Source of the DNA: a virus
Strand: one strand, 5' to 3'
Virus record (IMG/VR): IMGVR_UViG_3300005435_000023
Coordinates: 1 to 55,201 of that record
Length of the DNA: 55,201 nucleotides
The notes beneath the pieces were generated by a model, which was given only the letters and a program-made list of their open reading frames with translations, was not told the DNA's origin and ran no database searches. The number at the start of each line of letters is the position of its first letter. The first letter of the stretch is position 1. Both the position numbers and the translations under genes were made by a program. Of the stretch, positions 50,041 through 55,201 are shown piece after piece.

Positions 50041-50460
50041 ATGACCGCGACGACCCTGGAAGACTGCGACTGCGCGCGCGGCGTCGAGACCTGCGGCGAT
50101 GTCTGCGCCTGCTGCGACTCCCCGTACACCGAGGCGACCTGCGCCTGCGACTGCGTCGCCCGCAAACTGGCCGCGATCTTCGACGTCGCGCTGGCCGACC
50201 CGGAGGCGTTCGAGGCGGCCGAACACAAGGAGAAATGGAACGAGGAGTTCGAACGGTGCCTCGACTTCGAGCTGGGGCGCCCTCCTGCGCCGCAGCAGGC
50301 GCGGGTGAACTACGAAGTCGCCACCAGCCTCTCCAACACGGCCCTGGTCACTGCGTGGGAGGCGCTGCTGCGTAACCCGACGATCGCGACGAATTTCTGG
50401 ATCACCGCGGCGCCGCCAGCCACGCCGTGGCGGATCCTGGGCACCTCCACCGGAGACTGA
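50041..50460 (+). CDS. Protein with dense N-terminal cysteine cluster
   Basis: Encodes 139 aa. Nine Cys fall within residues 9-38 (spacing CDC, C, C, CACC, CACDC), unusual for this genome and suggesting a multi-metal or iron-sulfur knot. The remainder is helical (AAIFDVALADPEAFEAAEHKE) and beta-rich. It directly precedes the TGT-like gene (2-bp gap), so they could work together. No family recognised. Confidence 0.62.
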   Translation: MTATTLEDCDCARGVETCGDVCACCDSPYTEATCACDCVARKLAAIFDVALADPEAFEAAEHKEKWNEEFERCLDFELGRPPAPQQARVNYEVATSLSNTALVTAWEALLRNPTIATNFWITAAPPATPWRILGTSTGD

Positions 50461-50462
50461 TC

Positions 50463-51938
50463 ATGAGGCTCTGGTTCGCGGGCGCTGAGGTCTCCGCCTG
50501 GCGGCGGCTATTGGCCGACCAGGAAATCCCCGACGTCGCGATGAGCTACATCGGGCTGGCGCGCAAGGTCAAATTCACCAAGCCGTGGCTCATCGCAGAG
50601 CATTTCGACGCGGGCCAGAATATCCTGCTGGACTCCGGCGCCTACAGCCTCAACAACTCCCCCACGCCCCCCGGCGAGAGCGAGCTGCGCGAACTGGTGG
50701 AGCGCTACGAGGACTTCGTGGGCTACAACACCGGCGCCGTCGACTACGTCCTGGAGATGGACGCCCTCGCCCTGGGCCCTGCGCTTCTTAGGAGCCACCG
50801 CGACACCCTGAGGGATCTGGCGGGGGACAAGGCGGTCGCCGTCTGGCACCCCCAGGACGGGCTCGCCGAGCTGATGCTCATGGCCGAGCGGCACCGCAAC
50901 ATCGCCCTGGCCGCCGTCGAACTCGAAGGCAGAGACCTCACCCCCACCCTGGTCTCCCTCGCGCGCGACGGGGTCAAGCTCTTCGGACTGGCGATGACCA
51001 AGCCGTCGGTGATGGCCGCCATCCCCTGGTACAGCGTGCACTCCACCTCATGGCTCAGCCCCTCGCAATACGGCGACACCGTCGTGTGGAGCCGCGGGGA
51101 GCTGCGCCGCTACCACTCCCGGCAGAAGGACGTCGCGCGTCGGCGGCACCGAACCGAGATTGAGATGGCCGGTTTCGACGCCCAGGCCGTGCTGGAGGAC
51201 GACACCGCAGAGGTACTGAAGGTATCCCTGTGGGCATGGACCAAGCAGCTCGAAGCCGTCAACAAAGTAACCATCACCCCCGAAACGCCTTGCGGGCAGA
51301 ACACGGAAAACGACCCGGACGATGTTGAGATCGACCCCCCTGGGGCGCGGAACCCGATAGTTACTACAGGCCCCCGCCAGCGCCCCGTCGAGCCGCTTCC
51401 CGGCATCGGCGTCGAGAAGTTCGCGCACGAGCGCACCGACGAGGACGGCGCCCGCGAGATCCGCGAACTGCCCCTGCTGCGCAACACCGGCGGCACCCTA
51501 AGAGCCTGCGACACCTGCTACGTCAAAGACGTGTGCCCCAAGTACGAACCCAAGGCGGCCTGCGCGTACGACGTGCCGGTCGACCTGTCCACCGAGGAGC
51601 AGCTCGACGCCCTGCTGCGGCTGATCCTGGAGCACGAAACCGCCGACTACCTGCGCGAACGCTGGGAGGAGGAGCTGCTGGGCGGGGGCGACCACTCCCG
51701 CACGGTGCGGGGCCGCGCGAATATCAGCAGGCTGCTGAAGCTGCGCAGCGACATGAACACCTCGGGCTTCACGATCAAGGTCAGCCAGCGCGGCGCGGCC
51801 AGCGGCGCGGAGACCGGATTCCTCTCGCGCATGTTCGGATCCCCGCCCCCCGCGATCGCCCCGCCGCCCCCCGTGCCGACCGTCTACGAGCAGCTCGGCA
51901 TCCTGGACGCCGAGGTCCTGCCGGAGGAGAGCGAGTAA
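50463..51938 (+). CDS. TGT/DpdA-like TIM-barrel protein with C-terminal Cys cluster
   Basis: Encodes 491 aa from ATG 50463. Residues 50-200 follow the transglycosylase-like pattern: ILLDSGAYS (Asp57, as in the DSGxF motif of tRNA-guanine transglycosylases and phage DpdA), a YVLEMDAL strand, VAVWHPQDG, LFGLAMTK and WYSVHSTSW (189-196). After a variable linker a Cys set occurs at 349, 352, 358 and 367, then a charged helical C-terminus. DpdA enzymes put 7-deazaguanine into phage DNA. No queuosine-type synthesis genes are visible here, so the substrate is open. Confidence 0.65.
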   Translation: MRLWFAGAEVSAWRRLLADQEIPDVAMSYIGLARKVKFTKPWLIAEHFDAGQNILLDSGAYSLNNSPTPPGESELRELVERYEDFVGYNTGAVDYVLEMDALALGPALLRSHRDTLRDLAGDKAVAVWHPQDGLAELMLMAERHRNIALAAVELEGRDLTPTLVSLARDGVKLFGLAMTKPSVMAAIPWYSVHSTSWLSPSQYGDTVVWSRGELRRYHSRQKDVARRRHRTEIEMAGFDAQAVLEDDTAEVLKVSLWAWTKQLEAVNKVTITPETPCGQNTENDPDDVEIDPPGARNPIVTTGPRQRPVEPLPGIGVEKFAHERTDEDGAREIRELPLLRNTGGTLRACDTCYVKDVCPKYEPKAACAYDVPVDLSTEEQLDALLRLILEHETADYLRERWEEELLGGGDHSRTVRGRANISRLLKLRSDMNTSGFTIKVSQRGAASGAETGFLSRMFGSPPPAIAPPPPVPTVYEQLGILDAEVLPEESE

Positions 51939-51962
51939 CTATCTTCGGCGCGCCCGGACATG

Positions 51963-52005
51963 AAAAAGGCGCCCCGTGCGCCAACTGGTGGTAGCACACG
52001 GGGCG
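51963..52005 (-). terminator. Minus-strand intrinsic terminator
   Basis: CGCCCCGTG (51970-51978) and CACGGGGCG (51997-52005) form a 9-bp stem. On the minus strand it is followed by CCTTTTTCA, a proper T-tract, so it ends transcription of the leftward genes 52193-53316. For plus-strand transcripts it is only a hairpin. Confidence 0.85.
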
Positions 52006-52123
52006 GCCGGACCGGGCGGATCAGCGTAAGAAGCCCGGCAACGCCGAAGAGATCGTCTCGGCGAGGTCTAAGGGGGCCGCCCGCGCAGCAGGGGGTGGGA
52101 GCATACGCGGACGGCGGCTTGGT

Positions 52124-52175
52124 GGGCCTCCCCTCCCCAACGGCGTGGATGCGGCACACCGCGGGGAGGGGGCCC
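52124..52175. terminator. GC-rich hairpin between convergent operons
   Basis: GGGCCTCCCCTCCCC (52124-52138) is nearly complementary to GGGGAGGGGGCCC (52163-52175). It lies in the 254-bp gap between the rightward 48.6-51.9 kb genes and the leftward cassette and may stop transcription from the plus strand. No T-tract. Nothing else recognisable is in this gap. Confidence 0.45.
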
Positions 52176-52192
52176 GGTCTAGGGGGAGCGGA

Positions 52193-52759
52193 TTAGCCCG
52201 CTCGGGACACCGGCGGCATCGCGTTGAACGCGTCGATCTCCTCGGCCAATCGCGCGAGGTCACCCGCGTCGCCCGGCTGTGCGAGACGCAGGCCGCCGTG
52301 CGCTCGGATGTCCACGGTGTTTTCGAGCGCGTTGCGTACCGGGCGGCGCGGTAGCCCGCGGGGTGTGAGCGCGAGCGGCTTCGGGGGCTCCGGATGCGAC
52401 GCTTCGAACTCCGTGACGCCCAGCATGCGTTTCTCACCGTCGGGCAGTTCCCGCATGTTGCGCTGAAGGTACTTGACGGCCTCTCGGGTCGCCGGGCCGG
52501 GCGGCTCGTGGTTGTGCGCGGCGTAGATCAGGATCGCGAACGCGGTGTTGAGCAGGTGGGCGATGGGCGCCCGGTCCAGCCACGGACCTATCGCGGAGTG
52601 CAGCAGTGCCAGTGACTGCTGGCGCGCGTTGGCGTTCATCTCATCGCCCAAGCTCTGCGACATGTCGCGCAGAGCCTTGAGCTTCTCCGCGAGGTCGTAG
52701 ACGCGCTCGGCGTAGTCGTGCACGGTGGGGTCGTACGCGGTGTGATCGTGTGATGTCAT
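52193..52759 (-). CDS. Unknown helical protein of the regulatory cassette
   Basis: Encodes 188 aa on the minus strand. The N-terminal two thirds are helical (LAEKLKALRDMSQSLGDEMN, LLNTAFAILIYAAHNHE, AVKYLQRNMRELPDGE). A Pro-rich linker and an acidic C-terminus (GDLARLAEEIDAFNAM) follow. Its start overlaps the stop of the ATPase gene, so the two are co-translated. It may be a partner of the ATPase, but no family is recognised. Confidence 0.68.
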   Translation of the reverse strand: MTSHDHTAYDPTVHDYAERVYDLAEKLKALRDMSQSLGDEMNANARQQSLALLHSAIGPWLDRAPIAHLLNTAFAILIYAAHNHEPPGPATREAVKYLQRNMRELPDGEKRMLGVTEFEASHPEPPKPLALTPRGLPRRPVRNALENTVDIRAHGGLRLAQPGDAGDLARLAEEIDAFNAMPPVSRAG

Positions 52760-53316
52760 GACGGCCCGTCCAGGTTGAGCAGGGCATAGCGGTTGAGCCC
52801 GGCGTCCGGTTTGGCCTTGAACCAGGCTTGCTCGGTTAAGTCAGCGACAAGCGCAAGCCCTCGCCCGAACTCGGCGGTCGCACCGCAGCGGCGCACCCAC
52901 GGACCATGCGTCCCGGGCATCGCCCTACCGGTGTCGCCGACTGTGATCAATAGGCGGTGGTCGTTTGTATGCCAGGCCAGGACGACGGTGACCAGCGCGC
53001 TGTCGGTGTGTTTGACCACGTTCTGGATCAGTTCGCCGATGATCGTCTTGACGACGTCGGCGCACTCGCTCAGGTCCCACTCCGCGAGCCACGCCTCGGT
53101 GTGACGCCGGGCCAGCTCGCCGGTGGATCTCTGGCGTACGGGGAGTGAAATGTCTGCGGAGGCGTCAGCCCGGCTGACACGGGTGTCGAAAGCTTCCACG
53201 ACGGTTACAGCGCTCATGATCTCGTCCCAGGGGATGCCGGTGTGCACGAGATGCTGCATTTGCGGGTGCACTGGCGGTCCACGTTGTACGCTACGAGCTG
53301 TCACTTCGTGACTCAC
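52756..53316 (-). CDS. RsbW/SpoIIAB-like histidine-kinase-type ATPase
   Basis: Encodes 186 aa on the minus strand. The GHKL fold motifs are clear: N-box GELIQNVVKHT (Glu95, Asn99), G1 box VGDTGRAMP (Asp128) and G2 box FGRGLALVADL (151-156). It has no sensor or dimerisation domain, so it is of the anti-sigma-factor kinase or stand-alone ATPase type common in Streptomyces. An internal Met34 is an alternative start. It is divergent from the WhiJ-like regulator, as in host whiJ/abaA-like clusters. Confidence 0.86.
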   Translation of the reverse strand: MSHEVTARSVQRGPPVHPQMQHLVHTGIPWDEIMSAVTVVEAFDTRVSRADASADISLPVRQRSTGELARRHTEAWLAEWDLSECADVVKTIIGELIQNVVKHTDSALVTVVLAWHTNDHRLLITVGDTGRAMPGTHGPWVRRCGATAEFGRGLALVADLTEQAWFKAKPDAGLNRYALLNLDGPS

Positions 53317-53362
53317 CGTCAGCTGCTAAGACGAGAGTGGCCCTGTCGCAGAACATGTGCAA

Positions 53363-53372
53363 GAACTAGTTC
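53363..53372. promoter_or_regulatory. Palindrome GAACTAGTTC in divergent promoter region
   Basis: A perfect 10-bp palindrome lies midway between the divergent ATPase (53316) and XRE (53444) genes; a partial copy, GAACATGT, is at 53351-53358. An A/T-rich TAATACATT follows at 53380-53388 and may hold a -10. It is the likely operator for the XRE regulator or another repressor. Confidence 0.5.
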
Positions 53373-53443
53373 GCGTCGTAATACATTCGTTACCAACACA
53401 GCGCGCTTCCACCGGGCATGATGTTCTCGGGAAGGGAGGCCAC

Positions 53444-54292
53444 ATGGCCTTTAGCGCTTCGTGGACGCAAGAGCAGGTCGCCAGGCGGCTTGTCGAGCTG
53501 CGCAAGCAGCACCCGGACAACCTGTCGATCGAGGCGGCGGCCAATATTGTCGGGTTCGGAAGGGTGAAGCTGCAACGCATCGAGCGCGGCGAGGTTCAGG
53601 TCGAGCCTCGGGACGTGGTAAAGCTGTGTGCGCTCTACGGGGTTGCGCAAGTGGAGACCGAGCGCCTGTGCGAGATGGCGATCGCCACGCGTACGGACGC
53701 CTGGTGGGAACGCTTCGGCGGGGAGATCGGGGCCCGGCACCAGGAGTACATCGGCTACGAGAACGAAGCACAGCGCCTGAGTACGATCCAGCCGGTTCTC
53801 ATCCCGGGCCAGCTCCAGACAACGGACTATGCGCGCGGCCTCTACGCGGGCAGCGCCATGGTCACCGATCCGGACCGCGTCCAGGCACTGATCACCGTGC
53901 GCATGCTGCGGCAGCGCAGGCTCACCGAGCCGGAGCCATTGGAGCTGCGAGCCGTCATCGGAGAGGCCGCACTGCGCAAGCCGTACGGCGGCCAGCCGGT
54001 GTTCCACACGCAGCTCAAGTACCTGCGGGAGGTGGTCGAGCTGCCCAACGTCAGCATCCGGGTGGTCACGCTCGACACACCGGTGGTGTTCTGGCAGGTG
54101 CAGCTCCTCGAATTCCACAGCGGCGGCCCCGCGGTCGTGTACACCGAGACGACATTCGGGTACATCAAGCATGACGGAGATTTGGAGGTCACCCAGGCCA
54201 GGCGCGTGATCGGCAGGGTCACTCAGGAGGCGCTGTCCGAAGCGGAATCACTCAAGTTCATCGAACGACGGATCAAGGAGACGGCCAACTGA
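53444..54292 (+). CDS. WhiJ-like XRE regulator with DUF5753 domain
   Basis: Encodes 282 aa from ATG 53444 behind GGGAGG (in-frame sequence upstream to 53357 lies in the promoter region). Residues 1-70 are an XRE-type HTH (VARRLVELRKQHPDNLSIEAAANIVGFGRVKLQRIERGE). From residue 85 the DUF5753 domain follows: WWERFGGEIGARHQEYIGYENEA, IQPVLIPGQLQTTDYARGLY, and later LREVVELPNVSIRVV. This is the Streptomyces-specific WhiJ/AbaA family. It is coupled by TGATG to a DUF397 gene, the standard pairing. Confidence 0.93.
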   Translation: MAFSASWTQEQVARRLVELRKQHPDNLSIEAAANIVGFGRVKLQRIERGEVQVEPRDVVKLCALYGVAQVETERLCEMAIATRTDAWWERFGGEIGARHQEYIGYENEAQRLSTIQPVLIPGQLQTTDYARGLYAGSAMVTDPDRVQALITVRMLRQRRLTEPEPLELRAVIGEAALRKPYGGQPVFHTQLKYLREVVELPNVSIRVVTLDTPVVFWQVQLLEFHSGGPAVVYTETTFGYIKHDGDLEVTQARRVIGRVTQEALSEAESLKFIERRIKETAN

Positions 54293-54489
54293 TGCAAGGC
54301 CAATGGATGAAACCCGCCAAGAGCGGTGACAACGGTGGCGACTGCGTAGCGGTGCGCGAGACGCCCGACGGTTTCGAGGTCTGCGACACCAAGGACCCCC
54401 ACGGCCCCGTGCTCAAGTTCACCCGCCGCGAGTGGGAAGCGGCTCTTGACGCGGCGCGCACCGGCGAATGGATCCCCGTGCAGCTGTAG
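54292..54489 (+). CDS. DUF397 protein, partner of the WhiJ-like regulator
   Basis: Encodes 65 aa. It shows the DUF397 layout: GGDCVAVRETPDGFEVCDTKDP, then GPVLKFTRREWEAAL, ending WIPVQL. DUF397 proteins are small partners of XRE/DUF5753 regulators and can modulate them in toxin-antitoxin-like or developmental switches. It overlaps the regulator stop (TGATG), so the two are made together. Confidence 0.92.
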   Translation: MQGQWMKPAKSGDNGGDCVAVRETPDGFEVCDTKDPHGPVLKFTRREWEAALDAARTGEWIPVQL

Positions 54490-54504
54490 CGCTGTAACGC
54501 ACTG

Positions 54505-54546
54505 AGGCCCCCCTGCCGCCCGATCCACCCGGGTAGCGGGGGGCTT
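54505..54546 (+). terminator. Terminator after the DUF397 gene
   Basis: GCCCCCC (54507-54513) and GGGGGGC (54538-54544) pair perfectly, extended by a G.U and an A-T, with further internal pairing; only TT follows. Such hairpins close operons in high-GC phages. It ends the rightward regulatory pair. Confidence 0.7.
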
Positions 54547-54630
54547 CGTCGTCTCCGCCCGGAGCCCTCTCATTGTAAGCACTTGTGATTCTACGGTTGA
54601 CGTAGCGATCACAGGCGAGAGGGCATGGCC

Positions 54631-54975
54631 ATGCCGCTTCCCGGCAACATCAACACGATCACGGTCACCGGCACGTACGTTGATTTCAACGGCGTCGCGA
54701 TGTCCGGCAGCGTCACCTTCACACCCCCCGCCGAGCTGATCGACGTCGCCGGGACCACGTTCCTCTCGCCCGGCCCCATCACCGAGCAGCTCGACTCCAA
54801 CGGCCACTTCAGCGTCGTACTTCCATGTACGGACAACGCGAACCTGGCGCCGCAGGGCTGGGTGTACATCGTCACAGAGAATGTCCGGGGCCTGAGAAGC
54901 TACCCGCTGACTCTGCCGCACACCCTCGGCTCCACGGTGGACCTGTCCACCATCGCCCCGGCCTCGCAGGTCTAG
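54631..54975 (+). CDS. Beta-sandwich protein, tandem paralogue 1
   Basis: Encodes 114 aa. ATG 54631 is preferred over ATG 54625 because AGAGGG is then 8 nt away and because the paralogue downstream also starts MPLPG. Predicted strands (ITVTGTYVDFNGVAMSGSV, GHFSVVLPCTD, WVYIVTEN) suggest an Ig- or carboxypeptidase-regulatory-like fold, as in fibre or decoration proteins. A second copy follows 4 bp after its stop. Role in the virion is inferred. Confidence 0.7.
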   Translation: MPLPGNINTITVTGTYVDFNGVAMSGSVTFTPPAELIDVAGTTFLSPGPITEQLDSNGHFSVVLPCTDNANLAPQGWVYIVTENVRGLRSYPLTLPHTLGSTVDLSTIAPASQV

Positions 54976-54979
54976 CGCC

Positions 54980-55201
54980 ATGCCGCTGCCCGGGGGGATC
55001 GTCTACATCACCGTCCACGGAACGTTCCTGGACAGCTTCGACAACCCCTCGCAGGGCTCGATCACCTTCGCGCCGCCGCCGGTGCTGGTCGACCCGGGCA
55101 GCTCGGTGATCTATTCGCGCCCGGTCAGCGCGAACCTGGACTCGACCGGCTCGTTCTCCGTCTCCCTGGTGTGCACGGATAATCCGCCGCTGGTCCCGGT
55201 G
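54980..55201 (+). CDS. Beta-sandwich protein, tandem paralogue 2 (cut by window end)
   Basis: The first 74 codons are visible and the frame is still open at the last base. It is clearly homologous to the previous protein: both start MPLPG, both have GTxxD, the S(I/V)TF.PP segment, LDS.G.FSV and CTDN. The tandem arrangement indicates gene duplication. The full length is unknown. Confidence 0.72.
   Translation, partial: MPLPGGIVYITVHGTFLDSFDNPSQGSITFAPPPVLVDPGSSVIYSRPVSANLDSTGSFSVSLVCTDNPPLVPV

Noticed and set aside
1-55201. tRNA genes, CRISPR arrays, insertion sequences, integrase or attachment sites
   Set aside because: I looked for tRNA arms, regular direct repeats, transposase or recombinase motifs and terminal repeats and saw none that hold up.

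Overview
This window is a 55.2 kb piece of a high-GC tailed-phage genome with a contractile tail (myovirus type), either free or as a prophage. The host is probably a Streptomyces-like actinobacterium. The evidence for this host is a WhiJ-type XRE/DUF5753 regulator paired with a DUF397 protein, a DUF2637 membrane protein, a WhiB-like factor, strong G/C third-position bias and many GTG starts with ATGA/GTGA/TGATG overlaps. I found no terminase, integrase, tRNA, CRISPR array or insertion sequence. The window starts just upstream of the portal gene and ends inside a gene, so both ends are cut from a larger element.

Layout. 61-8523: head module (two virion-type proteins, portal, scaffold, major capsid protein, connector and neck genes). 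A probable Acb2-type anti-CBASS protein sits inside it. The capsid gene is split by a 286-nt group I intron. 8531-25881: tail module in canonical myovirus order: neck/tail completion, sheath, tube, chaperones, a tape measure carrying two peptidoglycan hydrolase domains, baseplate hub/spike/wedge proteins, then receptor-binding proteins. 25915-26271: a holin-like membrane protein. 26426-44920: replication and recombination genes. These are a helix-turn-helix protein, DnaC-like loader, DnaB-like helicase, CHC2/TOPRIM primase, SNF2-type helicase, DUF2637 protein, candidate ssDNA-binding protein, family A DNA polymerase, RecA, a PD-(D/E)XK protein, WhiB-like factor, Cas4-like nuclease and RuvC-like resolvase. 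44990-47210: a SpoVS-like protein and small unknown, possibly virion, proteins. 47213-48569: a second holin candidate and a GH25 endolysin. 48653-51938: unknown genes ending with a TGT/DpdA-like protein. 52193-54489: a divergent regulatory cassette (unknown protein and RsbW-like ATPase on the minus strand; WhiJ-like XRE and DUF397 on the plus strand). 54631-end: two tandem paralogous beta-rich proteins, the second cut by the window edge.

The main findings are these. (1) An ORF-less group I intron in the major capsid gene, supported by P1, P2, P3, P7, P8 and P9 pairings and by exact restoration of the reading frame. (2) Thirteen GTGCAC palindromes packed into about 1.05 kb (32800-33845) across the 3' part of the helicase gene and the following gap, independent of codon frame, which makes this a candidate replication origin or partition site. 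(3) Seven same-strand copies of TCAGTACC(G/C), found only in tail genes, in all three codon phases and using rare codons, so probably a DNA-level signal. (4) A set of sporulation-type regulators (WhiB-like, SpoVS-like, WhiJ/DUF397, RsbW-like kinase) on one phage. (5) A TGT/DpdA-like protein with a cysteine cluster and no visible 7-deazaguanine synthesis genes. All functions are read from the sequence and from family knowledge recalled without database searches.
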